Source of the DNA: Salinarimonas chemoclinalis
GTDB taxonomy: Bacteria; Pseudomonadota; Alphaproteobacteria; Rhizobiales; Beijerinckiaceae
DNA: 64,000 nucleotides
Direction of reading: 5' to 3'
NCBI RefSeq assembly: GCF_041514305.1
Contig: NZ_JBGMWH010000007.1
Span: 119,230-183,229 of the forward strand
The notes under the pieces were generated by a model. That model was not told where the DNA came from. It ran no database searches and was given only the letters and a program-made list of their open reading frames with translations. The number at the start of each line of letters is the position of its first letter. Within the stretch, counting starts at the first letter, position 1. Positions 46,944 to 56,082 of this stretch are shown here, piece by piece. Made by a program: the position numbers and the translations under genes.

Positions 46944-47211
46944 GCCGCGATCCGTGAGGACCTCCGCGAGGACCCGTCCGGCGTCGCGCCCGCCCGCAGG
47001 GCGCCCGCGCCGGCGCGGGACCGTCTCGGACGGTTCGCGCGGACGAGAGATCGTCACCGCCCGCCGTCGTCGCGCCGGCCCGCTCCCTGATGAAGCAGGA
47101 GCGGCAGCCCGACGGGTTTCGCGAGAGCGCGCGCCCCCGGGTGCGGCGGTAGGTGGCGCAACGCAGCACGAGCCCGCCGGTGCACGCCCGACGAGGGCAC
47201 TAGGAGATTGA

Positions 47212-48912
47212 ATGTCCGCTTCCATGCAGAACGCGCCCAGCCGCGAGGATTTCGCGGCCCTGCTCGAGGAGTCCTTCCAGCAGAACGAGGTGGCCGAGGG
47301 CTCCGTCGTCAAGGGCAAGGTCGTCGCGATCGAGAAGGACGTCGCCGTCATCGACATCGGCGCCAAGACCGAGGGGCGCGTCGCCCTCAAGGAATTCATG
47401 GGTCCCGGCCGGGACGAGCCGATCGAGGTCGGCTCCGAGGTCGAGGTCTACGTCGACCGCGTCGAGAACGCGCTCGGCGAGGCGGTGATCTCGCGCGAGA
47501 AGGCTCGCCGCGAGGAGAGCTGGGTGAAGCTCGAGAAGGCCTTCGAGGCCAACGAGCGCGTCTCCGGCATGATCTTCAACCAGGTCAAGGGCGGCTACAC
47601 GGTCGACCTCGACGGCGCCGTGGCGTTCCTGCCGCGCTCGCAGGTCGACATCCGCCCGGTGCGCGACGTCACCCCCTTGATGGGCGTGCCGCAGCCGTTC
47701 CAGATCCTGAAGATGGATCGCCGCCGCGGCAACATCGTGGTGTCGCGCCGCACCGTGCTCGAGGAGAGCCGCGCCGAGCAGCGCTCGGAGCTGGTGGCCA
47801 ACCTCGAGGAAGGCCAGGTCATCGAGGGCGTCGTCAAGAACATCACCGAGTACGGCGCCTTCGTCGACCTCGGCGGCATCGACGGCCTGCTGCACGTCAC
47901 CGACATGGCGTGGCGCCGCGTCAACCATCCGTCCGAGGTGGTGCAGATCGGCCAGTCGGTGAAGGTCAAGATCATCAAGATCAACCACGAGACGCACCGC
48001 ATCTCGCTGGGCATCAAGCAGCTGCTCGCCGATCCGTGGGAGGGCATCGCCGCCCGCTATCCCGTGAACGCCCGCTTCAAGGGCCGCGTGACCAACATCA
48101 CGGACTACGGCGCGTTCGTCGAGCTCGAGCCGGGCATCGAGGGGCTGATCCACGTCTCCGAGATGTCCTGGACGAAGAAGAACGTCCATCCCGGCAAGAT
48201 CGTCTCCACCTCCCAGGAGGTCGAGGTCCAGATCCTCGAGGTCGATCCGGTCAAGCGCCGCATCTCGCTCGGCCTCAAGCAGACGCTCCAGAACCCCTGG
48301 GACGCCTTCGCCGAGGCGCATCCCCCGGGCACCGAGGTCGAGGGCGAGGTCAAGAACAAGACCGAGTTCGGCCTGTTCATCGGCCTCGAGGGCGACGTGG
48401 ACGGCATGGTCCACCTCTCCGACCTCGACTGGAACCGTCCCGGCGAGCAGGTGATCGAGGAGTTCAAGAAGGGCGACATGGTGCGCGCCCAGGTCCTCGA
48501 CGTCGACGTCGACAAGGAGCGGATCTCGCTCGGCATCAAGCAGCTCGCGGGCGACCCCTTCGCGGACGCCGGCGAGATCCGCAAGGGCCAGGTGGTCACC
48601 TGCGAGGTCGTCGAGGTGAAGGAGGCCGGCATCGAGGTGAAGATCGTCGACACCGATCTCGGCACCTTCATCCGCCGCGCCGAACTCGCCCGCGACCGCG
48701 CCGACCAGCGCCCCGAGCGCTTCGCCCCCGGCGAGAAGCTCGACGCGCGCGTCACCCAGTTCGACCGCAAGGCGCGCCGCGTCCAGCTGTCGATCAAGGC
48801 CCTCGAGATGGCCGAGGAGAAGGAGGCGATCGCCCAGTTCGGCTCGACCGACTCGGGCGCCTCGCTCGGCGACATCCTCGGCGCCGCCCTCAAGGCCCGC
48901 GAGAAGAAGTGA
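47212..48912 (+). CDS. rpsA: 30S ribosomal protein S1
   Basis: RNA-binding protein that recruits mRNA to the 30S subunit. The 566-residue protein has six S1 domains at about residues 28-94, 112-178, 199-267, 284-354, 371-441 and 458-528; repeated landmarks are TEYGAFVDLGGIDGLLHVTDMAW and TDYGAFVELEPGIEGLIHVSEMSW. Length matches alphaproteobacterial S1. A TAGGAG site lies before the ATG. A strong terminator follows. The gene appears to be monocistronic here. Confidence 0.97.
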   Translation: MSASMQNAPSREDFAALLEESFQQNEVAEGSVVKGKVVAIEKDVAVIDIGAKTEGRVALKEFMGPGRDEPIEVGSEVEVYVDRVENALGEAVISREKARREESWVKLEKAFEANERVSGMIFNQVKGGYTVDLDGAVAFLPRSQVDIRPVRDVTPLMGVPQPFQILKMDRRRGNIVVSRRTVLEESRAEQRSELVANLEEGQVIEGVVKNITEYGAFVDLGGIDGLLHVTDMAWRRVNHPSEVVQIGQSVKVKIIKINHETHRISLGIKQLLADPWEGIAARYPVNARFKGRVTNITDYGAFVELEPGIEGLIHVSEMSWTKKNVHPGKIVSTSQEVEVQILEVDPVKRRISLGLKQTLQNPWDAFAEAHPPGTEVEGEVKNKTEFGLFIGLEGDVDGMVHLSDLDWNRPGEQVIEEFKKGDMVRAQVLDVDVDKERISLGIKQLAGDPFADAGEIRKGQVVTCEVVEVKEAGIEVKIVDTDLGTFIRRAELARDRADQRPERFAPGEKLDARVTQFDRKARRVQLSIKALEMAEEKEAIAQFGSTDSGASLGDILGAALKAREKK

Positions 48913-48963
48913 GCCGACGCCGCCGCGCCCCGGCGCGGCGGCTGGCCTCGACCACGCGAAGAA

Positions 48964-48996
48964 GCCCCGCGCGAGCGTCCCTCGCGCGGGGCTTTT
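48964..48996 (+). terminator. Intrinsic terminator of rpsA
   Basis: A perfect 12-base-pair stem (48964-48975 with 48981-48992), five-base loop, followed by TTTT at 48993-48996, about 50 bases after the rpsA stop. Confidence 0.85.
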
Positions 48997-49000
48997 CGCG

Positions 49001-49068
49001 TCTCGGGGCTTCTCTCGTCTCGGGGCTTCTCTCGTCTCGGGCCTTCGCTCGTCTCGGGGGCTCGCCTG
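49001..49068 (+). repeat. Four tandem 17-bp units after the rpsA terminator
   Basis: TCTCGGGGCTTCTCTCG occurs identically at 49001-49017 and 49018-49034, then with changes at 49035-49051 and 49052-49068. The unit contains a CGGGGCTT segment also found in the terminator stem. Confidence 0.75.
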
Positions 49069-49159
49069 CGCGACCGCCGCTCGATCGACGCGCCCGGCAT
49101 CGCGGGGGCCGGAGCGTCCGAAGCGTCATCCAGGCGTCACCCGGACGGCGTAGGGTCGT

Positions 49160-49179
49160 CTATGGAAACGGTTCCATAG
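49160..49179. promoter_or_regulatory. LacI-type operator, perfect palindrome
   Basis: Arms CTATGGAA (49160-49167) and TTCCATAG (49172-49179) are exact reverse complements around four central bases, giving the TGGAAnCGnTTCCA look of LacI/GalR-family sites. It ends eight bases before the LacI-family start, so the regulator should repress its own operon. Confidence 0.75.
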
Positions 49180-49187
49180 GCGGCGAC

Positions 49188-50285
49188 ATGTCGAGGCGGA
49201 AGAAGGCGACGATCCGGGAGGTGGCCCAGGCGGCGGGTGTCGCCGTCGGCACGGTGTCTCGCGTCCTCAACGGGTCCGGCGCCGTCGCCCCGCAGACGGC
49301 GACCCGGGTCCGCGAGGCCATCGCGGTCCTCGGCTTCATGCCGGACGCCGCCGGGCGGTCGCTGCGCTCGGGCGCGAGCCGCGCGATCGGCGTCCTCGTG
49401 CCGACCCTCTCGAACCCGATCTTCGCGCGCTCGCTCGAAGGCATCGAGCGAGCCGCCGCGCAGCGGGGCTTCTCGACCATCATCGCGAGCTCCGGCTACG
49501 CCCCGGCGCGCGAACTCGACGTCGTGGCGACGCTGGTGGCCCGCGGCGTCGAGGGGCTCGTCCTCACCCTCACGGACACGCGACCGGATCGGATCGCCGC
49601 GGTCGCCGGCCAGGGCGTCCCCTTCGTGCTCGCCTACAACCAGCCGGAGCCGAACGCCGGCCCGCCCGCGTTCGCGCTCGCGACGGTCGACAGCCGCGCG
49701 GCGTTGCTCGAGGCGACCGCGCGGCTGATCGCGCTCGGCCATCGCCGCATCGCCTTCCTGGGCGGCGCGTTCGCCTCGTCCGACCGCTCGCGCGCCCGCT
49801 ACGAGGGCTATCGCGCGGCCATGACGGCGGCCGGGCTGCCGGCCTGGGACGCGGTGGAGATCCCCTTCGACGCGCAGGACGAGGCCTACGAGGCCGCACT
49901 CGGCGACCTGATCGGGCGGCTCGCGGCACCGACGGCGTTGATCTGCTCGAACGACCTGCTGGGCCTCCACGCGGTGGCGGCCGCGCGGCGCCATGGCCTC
50001 GCCGTGCCGGGCGACCTCTCGGTCGTCGGCTTCGACGGCATGCCGATGGCGCGCATCGCCGAGCCGAGCCTCGCGACGGTGGCGCAGCCGGCGCGCCGCA
50101 TGGGCGAGGCCGCCGTCGATCTCCTCTTCGGCCTGATCGCCGGCGGGCCGCCCCGCCAGCTGATCCTGCCGCACACGTTCCTCGAGGGGGGCACGCTCGC
50201 AGCCGCCCGCGCGGATGCCGATCCGTTGCGAGCCGGATCGGCGCACGTCCTCAGACCAACGAAGCCCAACCGGAGCCCCAGATGA
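49188..50285 (+). CDS. LacI-family transcriptional regulator
   Basis: A 365-residue repressor. The helix-turn-helix and hinge are ATIREVAQAAGVAVGTVSRVLNGS and GRSLRSGASRAIGVLVPTLSNPIFA (residues 7-75); the rest is a periplasmic-binding-like effector domain with VVGFDGMPMA near the end. Its stop overlaps the binding-protein start (ATGA), so it is the first gene of an importer operon and sits directly behind a perfect operator. Ligand probably the imported compound or a catabolite. Confidence 0.92.
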   Translation: MSRRKKATIREVAQAAGVAVGTVSRVLNGSGAVAPQTATRVREAIAVLGFMPDAAGRSLRSGASRAIGVLVPTLSNPIFARSLEGIERAAAQRGFSTIIASSGYAPARELDVVATLVARGVEGLVLTLTDTRPDRIAAVAGQGVPFVLAYNQPEPNAGPPAFALATVDSRAALLEATARLIALGHRRIAFLGGAFASSDRSRARYEGYRAAMTAAGLPAWDAVEIPFDAQDEAYEAALGDLIGRLAAPTALICSNDLLGLHAVAAARRHGLAVPGDLSVVGFDGMPMARIAEPSLATVAQPARRMGEAAVDLLFGLIAGGPPRQLILPHTFLEGGTLAAARADADPLRAGSAHVLRPTKPNRSPR

Positions 50286-51304
50286 CCCGCAAGCTTCTCC
50301 AGGCGAACCTCGCCGCGAGCCTCGCCGCCGGCGCGCTCCTCGCGCTGTCCGCCCCCTCGGCGCAGGCCGCCGACGCGATCTGCTACAATTGCCCGCCCGA
50401 ATGGGCGGACTGGGCGTCCATGCTCTCCGCCATCGAGACCGAGCTCGGCCTCGTCGTGCCCCACGACAACAAGAATTCCGGCCAGACCCTGACTCAGCTC
50501 CTGGCCGAGCGGGGCAACCCGGTGGCCGACGTCGCCTATTACGGCGTGACGACCGGCATCAAGGCCGGCGCCGAGGGCGTGGTCGAGCCCTACATGCCCG
50601 CCGGCTTCGACGACATCCCCGACGGCCTCAAGGATCCGGAAGGCCGCTGGTTCACCATCCACCAGGGCACGCTCGGGCTCTTCGTCAACGTCGACGCCCT
50701 CGGCGGAGCGCCGGTGCCCGCCTGCTTCGAGGACCTGCTCGATCCCGCGTATCGCGGCATGGTCGGCTACCTCGACCCCTCCTCCGCCTTCGTCGGCTAT
50801 GCCGGCGCGGTGGCGGTGAACCAGGCCTTCGGCGGCGACCTGTCGAACTTCGATCCCGCGATCGACTATTTCTCCCGCCTCGCCGAGAACGACCCGATCG
50901 TTCCCAAGCAGACGTCCTACGCCCGCGTCGTCTCGGGCGAGATCCCGATCCTGTTCGACTACGACTTCAACGCCTACCGCGCCAAGTACACCGAGGAGGG
51001 CACTTTCGAGTTCGTCCTCCCCTGCGAGGGCTCGGTGGTCGTGCCCTACGTGATGAGCCTCGTCGCGGGCGCGCCCAACGCCGAGAACGGGAAGCGCATC
51101 CTCGACTTCATCATGTCGGACGAAGGCCAGGCGATCTGGACGAACGCCTACCTGCGCCCCGCGCGCCCGATCGAGCTGCCCGAGGACGTCGCGGCGCGCT
51201 TCCTGCCGGCCTCCGAGTACGAGCGCGCGACGCCGGTCGACTACGCCGAGATGGAGCGGGTCCAGGCCGCCTTCGGCGAGCGCTACCTCGCCGAAGTGCG
51301 CTGA
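50282..51304 (+). CDS. ABC transporter substrate-binding protein (Fe/spermidine/phosphonate-type)
   Basis: A 340-residue periplasmic protein of the bacterial extracellular solute-binding family 1/6. The signal peptide ends at SAQAA. CYNCPPEWADWASML and a pair of Cys residues (about 35 and 38, plus later Cys in CFEDLL and PCEGS) suggest a disulfide. GETNR-like and YDFNAYRAKY segments are ligand-region candidates. The operon also contains two single-domain permeases, an ATPase and a phosphodiesterase, so a phosphodiester or organophosphate ligand is plausible, but this is inference. Confidence 0.88.
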   Translation: MTRKLLQANLAASLAAGALLALSAPSAQAADAICYNCPPEWADWASMLSAIETELGLVVPHDNKNSGQTLTQLLAERGNPVADVAYYGVTTGIKAGAEGVVEPYMPAGFDDIPDGLKDPEGRWFTIHQGTLGLFVNVDALGGAPVPACFEDLLDPAYRGMVGYLDPSSAFVGYAGAVAVNQAFGGDLSNFDPAIDYFSRLAENDPIVPKQTSYARVVSGEIPILFDYDFNAYRAKYTEEGTFEFVLPCEGSVVVPYVMSLVAGAPNAENGKRILDFIMSDEGQAIWTNAYLRPARPIELPEDVAARFLPASEYERATPVDYAEMERVQAAFGERYLAEVR

Positions 51305-51381
51305 CGAACGTCCGCTGATCCATCGCCATCCGGGAGGGCTCCGCCGCGAGCCCTCCCGAACCCTTCGCCGAGAGCCGCGCG

Positions 51382-52194
51382 ATGCGCACCCGCTTCGACC
51401 TCCTCCTGATCCTGCCGGCCGGGCTGTTCGCGCTCGCCTTCTTCCTCGTGCCGATGGCGCGCCTCGCGCTCGTGGGCGCCTCCGGGCCGGAGGGGCTGGG
51501 CGCCTACCTCTCCGTCGTCACGAATCCGCGCCATCGCGACGTGATGCTCGCCACCCTCGCGCTCTCCACGGCGGTGACGGTCGCGACGCTCGTCCTCGCC
51601 ACCGCCGCCGCGCTGTTCCTGGCGCGCCATCGCTTTCCCGGCCGCGGGCTGCTCGTCGCGATGCTGACCTTCCCCCTCGCCTTCCCCGGGGTGGTGATCG
51701 GTTTCATGATCATCCTCCTGGCGGGCCGGCAGGGCCTCGTCGGGCAGGTGAGCGATGCGATGATCGGCGAGAAGATCGTCTTCGCCTATTCCATGGCCGG
51801 GCTGTTCGCGGGCTACCTGTACTTCTCGCTGCCGCGCGTGCTGATCACGGTGATGTCGGGCGTGGAAACCATCGACCCGGCGCTGCCGGAGGCCGCGCGC
51901 TCGCTGGGGGCGACGCCTCTGCACGTCCTGCGTGACGTAACCCTCCCCGCTCTGAAGCCCGCCCTCGTCGCGGCCGGCGCCATCGCCTTCGCGACCGCGA
52001 TGGGCGCCTTCGGCACCGCCTTCACGCTGGCGACGAACATCGACGTGATGCCCATGCTGATCTACACCGAGTTCACGCTGCAGGCGAACTTCGCCACCGC
52101 CGGCGCGCTCGCCATCGTGCTCGGCCTCGTCACCTGGGCGGCACTCCTCGTCGCCCGCGCGTTCGGAGGCGCCGGCGTGGCGGCCGCCGGATGA
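51382..52194 (+). CDS. ABC transporter permease (first subunit)
   Basis: A 270-residue inner-membrane permease with six hydrophobic helices. The EAA loop is PEAARSLGATPLHVLRDVTLPALKPAL (about residues 170-196), which docks with the ATPase. It resembles the PotB/PhnU/ThiP group. The start at 51382 is 77 bases after the binding-protein stop, with a GAG-containing leader. Overlaps the next permease by four bases. Confidence 0.9.
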   Translation: MRTRFDLLLILPAGLFALAFFLVPMARLALVGASGPEGLGAYLSVVTNPRHRDVMLATLALSTAVTVATLVLATAAALFLARHRFPGRGLLVAMLTFPLAFPGVVIGFMIILLAGRQGLVGQVSDAMIGEKIVFAYSMAGLFAGYLYFSLPRVLITVMSGVETIDPALPEAARSLGATPLHVLRDVTLPALKPALVAAGAIAFATAMGAFGTAFTLATNIDVMPMLIYTEFTLQANFATAGALAIVLGLVTWAALLVARAFGGAGVAAAG

Positions 52195-53042
52195 CGGGCA
52201 CGCCGTTCCCCGACGAGACGCCGGCGCGGCGACGGGAGGGCTACGGCTCGCGCCTCTCCTTCGCGGCCGGCCTCGCGCTGACGCTCGCCATCGCGAGCTT
52301 CCTGATCCTGCCGGCGATCCTCTCGATGCTCGCCGGCGTCACCGTCAACTACTTCCGCGGCCTCTCGTCCGGCCTCACGCTGCGCTGGGTCGGGGAGGTG
52401 CTGGCGCTGTATTCCGACACCCTCGTCCTCACGATCGGCCTCGCGCTGGCGACGCTGGCGACGACGCTCGTGCTCGGCGTGCCCGCGGCCTGGTTCCTCG
52501 TGCGCAACCCCTCTCGCATCGGCCGGGCGATCGAGGAACTCCTCACCCTGCCGATCGCCGTGCCCGGCCTCGCCATCGCGCTCGCCATGATCCTGGTCTG
52601 GGGCGGGGTGGGCGACCTGCGCAGGTCCTGGGTCTTCATCCTGATCGGTCACGTGCTGTTCACGCTGCCCTTCATGGTGCGCGCGGTCGCGGCCAACCTC
52701 CAGTCCATCGACGCGCGCACGCTGGAGGAGGGCGCCGCCTCGCTCGGCGCCGGGCCGTGGCGGCGCTTCGTCGAGGTGATCGTCCCCAACGCCCGCCCGG
52801 GGATCCTCGCGGGCTCGCTCATGGTGACGACGCTGTCGGTCGGCGAGTTCAACCTCACCTGGATGCTGCACACGCCGCTGACAAAGACGCTGCCCGTCGG
52901 CCTCGCCGATGCCTACGCCTCGATGCGGCTCGAGGTCGCCTCCGCCTACACGCTGGTGTTCTTCGTCATGATCATACCCCTCCTCGTCGCCATCCAATGG
53001 CTCGGCGGCCTCGGCGCGCCCGGCGGGAGGGCGCCGCGATGA
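52191..53042 (+). CDS. ABC transporter permease (second subunit)
   Basis: A 283-residue permease of the PotC/PhnV type, six hydrophobic helices, with the EAA loop LEEGAASLGAGPWRRFVEVIVPNARPGI (about residues 178-205). The N-terminal 20 residues are charged and cytoplasmic. It begins within the preceding permease gene (ATGA) and its stop overlaps the ATPase start, so stoichiometric expression of the channel pair is expected. Confidence 0.9.
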   Translation: MTGTPFPDETPARRREGYGSRLSFAAGLALTLAIASFLILPAILSMLAGVTVNYFRGLSSGLTLRWVGEVLALYSDTLVLTIGLALATLATTLVLGVPAAWFLVRNPSRIGRAIEELLTLPIAVPGLAIALAMILVWGGVGDLRRSWVFILIGHVLFTLPFMVRAVAANLQSIDARTLEEGAASLGAGPWRRFVEVIVPNARPGILAGSLMVTTLSVGEFNLTWMLHTPLTKTLPVGLADAYASMRLEVASAYTLVFFVMIIPLLVAIQWLGGLGAPGGRAPR

Positions 53043-54040
53043 TCGGCCCGACCCGCATCGAGGCGCGGGCCTGCGCCCGCACCCATCGCGACGGCACGCG
53101 CGCCTTGCATCCCACGGATCTCGGCGTCGAGCCCGGCGAGCGGCTCGTCCTGCTCGGGCCTTCGGGCTGCGGCAAGACGACCATGCTGCGCATCCTCTCC
53201 GGCCTCGACCGCCCCGATCCGGGCGGGCGCGTGCTGTTCGGCGCGGACGACGTCACCGACCTGCCGATCGAGCGGCGCGACGTCGGCATGGTGTTCCAGT
53301 CCTACGCGCTCTTCCCCAACATGAGCGTGGCCGAGAACGTCGCCTACGGCCTGCGCCTGAAGGGCGTCTCGCGTGCCGAGCGGGAGGCGCGCGCGGCGCA
53401 TTACCTGCGCCTGTGCCGCATCGAGGCGCTCGGCGCGCGGCGCATCGACCAGCTCTCCGGCGGGCAGCGCCAGCGCGTCGCCCTCGCCCGCGCGCTGGCC
53501 GCCGAGCCCCGCGCGCTCTTTCTCGACGAGCCGCTGACGGCGCTCGACGCGAGCCTGCGCGAGACCCTGCGCGAGGAGATCGCCGCGCTCCTCGCGGAGC
53601 TTTCCGTCACCTCCGTCTACGTCACCCACGACCAGGCGGAGGCGATGGCGATCGCCGACCGGATCGTGGTGATGAGCGCCGGGCGGATCGAGCAGATCGG
53701 CACGCCGCGCGAGGTCTACGAGCGCCCCGAGAACCTCTTCGTCGCGACCTTCTTCGGCGAGACGAACCGCCTGCCCGACGGGGACGGACGCATCCGCCTC
53801 GTGCGTCCCGAGCACATGCGGCTCGTTCCCCCGGGCGAGGGCCTGGCCGCCCGCGTGGTGTCGACCACCTATCTCGGGGCGACGACCCGTGTCACCCTCG
53901 ACAGCGAGGCCGGGCCGATCCGCGTCCTCGACCACGAGGTGCGCCGCCTCGCGCCCGGCGACGCGATCGGCGTCCTCGTCGACGAGAGCCGGGTGATGAC
54001 CTTTCCCACGCAGCCCATGCCGGAGCCCCGACCGTCTTGA
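53039..54040 (+). CDS. ABC transporter ATP-binding protein with TOBE-like C-terminus
   Basis: A 333-residue ATPase of the spermidine/iron/phosphonate importer class. Walker A LLGPSGCGKTTMLRILSGL, Q-loop GMVFQSYALFPNMSVAENVAYGL, signature QLSGGQRQRVALARAL, Walker B ALFLDEPLTALDA and switch VYVTHDQAEAMAIAD are intact. From about residue 235 a TOBE-like regulatory domain follows (IRLVRPEHMRLVP). It overlaps the upstream permease (ATGA) and the downstream phosphodiesterase (TTGA). Confidence 0.92.
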   Translation: MIGPTRIEARACARTHRDGTRALHPTDLGVEPGERLVLLGPSGCGKTTMLRILSGLDRPDPGGRVLFGADDVTDLPIERRDVGMVFQSYALFPNMSVAENVAYGLRLKGVSRAEREARAAHYLRLCRIEALGARRIDQLSGGQRQRVALARALAAEPRALFLDEPLTALDASLRETLREEIAALLAELSVTSVYVTHDQAEAMAIADRIVVMSAGRIEQIGTPREVYERPENLFVATFFGETNRLPDGDGRIRLVRPEHMRLVPPGEGLAARVVSTTYLGATTRVTLDSEAGPIRVLDHEVRRLAPGDAIGVLVDESRVMTFPTQPMPEPRPS

Positions 54041-54849
54041 CCCTCGTCGCCCAGCTCTCCGACCTGCACATCCGCGAGGGCGGCGCCCTCGCCTACGGCC
54101 TCGTCGACACCCGCGGCTTCCTGGCGCGCGCCGTCGATCACCTGAACGCGCTCGCGCCCCGGCCCGACGCGGTGGTCGTCTCGGGGGACCTCGTCGACCT
54201 GGGGACGGCGTCCGAATACGCCGTGGCGCGCGCCGAGCTCGATCGCCTGGCGATGCCGTGGCTGCCGATCCCCGGCAATCACGACGGGGACGCCTTCTGG
54301 GTGGCGTGCGCGGACCGGATGCGCGCGCCCGTGCCCGACGTCGGCTGGGTCGCCCGCGTCGGGAACGTCCGCATCGTCCTTCTCGACACGCGGGTCGCGG
54401 GCGCACTCGGCGGCGCGATCGACGAGACGCGGGCGCGCTGGCTGTCGGAGCGCCTGGCGGAGAGCGACGCGCCGACCCTCCTCGTGATGCACCACCCACC
54501 GATTCGCACCGGCATCGCGCACATGGACGCGATCGGCCTCGCGGGCGTCGATCGGCTCGAGGCGGCCCTCGCCGCCGGGCCGGCGCCGCTCGCGATCCTG
54601 TGCGGGCACATCCACCGCATGATCGTCGGTCGGCTCGGCGACGCGCCGGTGATCGTCGCACCCTCGCCGGCCCACGCGGTGACGCTCGATCTCGCGCCCG
54701 ACGCGCCGTCGACCTTCCATCTCGACCCGCCGGGCGTTCTGCTGCACGCGGTTTCGGGGGGCCGTCTCGTCACCCACCTCTCGTTCGTCGGCCCCTTCCC
54801 GGGGCCGCACCCCTTCTTCACGGAGGGCGGACGGCTCGTCGGGTCGTGA
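54037..54849 (+). CDS. Class III cyclic nucleotide / glycerophosphodiesterase-type metallophosphatase
   Basis: A 270-residue calcineurin-like phosphoesterase of the CpdA/GpdQ group. The metal ligands are all visible: QLSDLHIRE (Asp, His), VVSGDLVD (Asp), IPGNHDGD (Asn, His), VMHHPPIR (His) and LCGHIHRM (His-x-His). It begins at a TTG overlapping the ATPase stop, which makes it part of the importer operon. The likely job is to hydrolyse the imported phosphodiester (for example a glycerophosphodiester) in the cytoplasm; cAMP is the alternative. Confidence 0.88.
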   Translation: MTLVAQLSDLHIREGGALAYGLVDTRGFLARAVDHLNALAPRPDAVVVSGDLVDLGTASEYAVARAELDRLAMPWLPIPGNHDGDAFWVACADRMRAPVPDVGWVARVGNVRIVLLDTRVAGALGGAIDETRARWLSERLAESDAPTLLVMHHPPIRTGIAHMDAIGLAGVDRLEAALAAGPAPLAILCGHIHRMIVGRLGDAPVIVAPSPAHAVTLDLAPDAPSTFHLDPPGVLLHAVSGGRLVTHLSFVGPFPGPHPFFTEGGRLVGS

Positions 54850-54969
54850 CGGCGGGCTCCGCGCGAGACGCACGACGGTCCGAGCCCGAATTCCGCGGCG
54901 CCGTCATCGAAACGTTGCGCAGCTCCGATATCCGATGCGGCTTGGCGTTCGGTCGTGCTCGGGGCCCGC

Positions 54970-56082
54970 ATGGAACACATCGCCGCCGACGATCGCTGTC
55001 GTACGGGCGCCTGGGCCCTCGAGGCCAGCGGCGTCGGCAAGTCCTTCGACGCACCCGTCCTGCGGGGTATCGACCTCACCATCGCGCGCGGCGAGGTCCT
55101 GGCGCTTCTCGGACCGTCGGGATGCGGCAAGACGACCTTGTTGCGGATCGCCGCGGGACTGCTCGCTCCCAGCAGCGGACGGGTGTCGATCGACGGCGTC
55201 CTCGTCGCCGACGGCGAGCGCCACGGCCTGCCGCCCGAGGCGCGCGGGATCGGGATGGTGTTTCAGGACTACGCGCTCTGGCCGCACCTGAGCGTCCTGG
55301 CGAACGTGGCGTTCCCCCTGCGCATGCGCGGGGTCGCCGTCGGCGAGCGGCGCGGGCGCGCGATGGGCGCGCTCGAGCGGGTCGGGCTCGCGCATCTGGC
55401 GCAGCGCGATCCCGGAACGCTCTCGGGCGGGCAGCAGCAGCGGGTGGCGCTGGCGCGCGCCATCGTGGCGGAGCCTCCGTTGGTGCTGTTCGACGAGCCC
55501 CTGTCCAATCTCGATCGCGAGCTGCGCGAGAGCCTCGCCCTCGAAATGGGGGCGCTGCTGCGCGAGCTGAAACTGTCGGCGGTCTACGTCACGCACGATC
55601 ACGCCGAGGCCTTCACGATCGCGGACCGCGTCGCCGTGATGCTGAACGGCGCGATCGCCCAGCTCGATACGCCGGAGACGCTCTTCACCGATCCCGCGAC
55701 GCCGGAGGTCGCGCGGTTCCTGAACATCGGCGCGCTGATCGACGGCGAGGTGTCGGCGCGCCGGTTCCGTTGCGGAACCGGCGCGATCTGCGTCGAGACG
55801 CCGGGCGAGGCCTGCGCCGACGGCCCCGCGCAGCTGCTGATCCCGCGCACGGCCGTCGGCCCCGCGGCCGACGGCCCGCTCGAGGCGCGGGTCGCGCGCT
55901 GCCAGTTCCAGGGCGACCGCTACCTCCTCCATCTCGAGCTCGGGTCGGGCGAACGCCGTCTCGTCTGTCCGTCGGATACGCCGGCCCGGCCGGGCGCCCG
56001 CATCGCCCTCGCCCTGGACCGCGCGCGCCTGCGCCTGTTCCCGCAAACATCGCAACCACTACGAGAAGGACACGCATCATGA
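54970..56082 (+). CDS. ABC transporter ATP-binding protein (FbpC/AfuC-type)
   Basis: A 370-residue ATPase of a second importer. Walker A LLGPSGCGKTTLLRIAAGLL, Q-loop GMVFQDYALWPHLSVLANVAFPL, signature TLSGGQQQRVALARAI, Walker B LVLFDEPLSNLDRE and switch VYVTHDHAEAFTIAD are complete. The C-terminal region (about 245-365) is TOBE-like. I chose the ATG at 54970; a GTG at 54955 would add five residues. It comes 120 bases after the phosphodiesterase gene, so it may have its own promoter. Confidence 0.9.
   Translation: MEHIAADDRCRTGAWALEASGVGKSFDAPVLRGIDLTIARGEVLALLGPSGCGKTTLLRIAAGLLAPSSGRVSIDGVLVADGERHGLPPEARGIGMVFQDYALWPHLSVLANVAFPLRMRGVAVGERRGRAMGALERVGLAHLAQRDPGTLSGGQQQRVALARAIVAEPPLVLFDEPLSNLDRELRESLALEMGALLRELKLSAVYVTHDHAEAFTIADRVAVMLNGAIAQLDTPETLFTDPATPEVARFLNIGALIDGEVSARRFRCGTGAICVETPGEACADGPAQLLIPRTAVGPAADGPLEARVARCQFQGDRYLLHLELGSGERRLVCPSDTPARPGARIALALDRARLRLFPQTSQPLREGHAS

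Noticed and set aside
46777..47211. Open frame just before rpsA, considered as a cmk remnant
   Set aside because: No P-loop or other cytidylate kinase motif is visible in any frame.
47800..48600. Internal direct repeats in rpsA
   Set aside because: They reflect the repeated S1 domains of the protein, not a DNA element.
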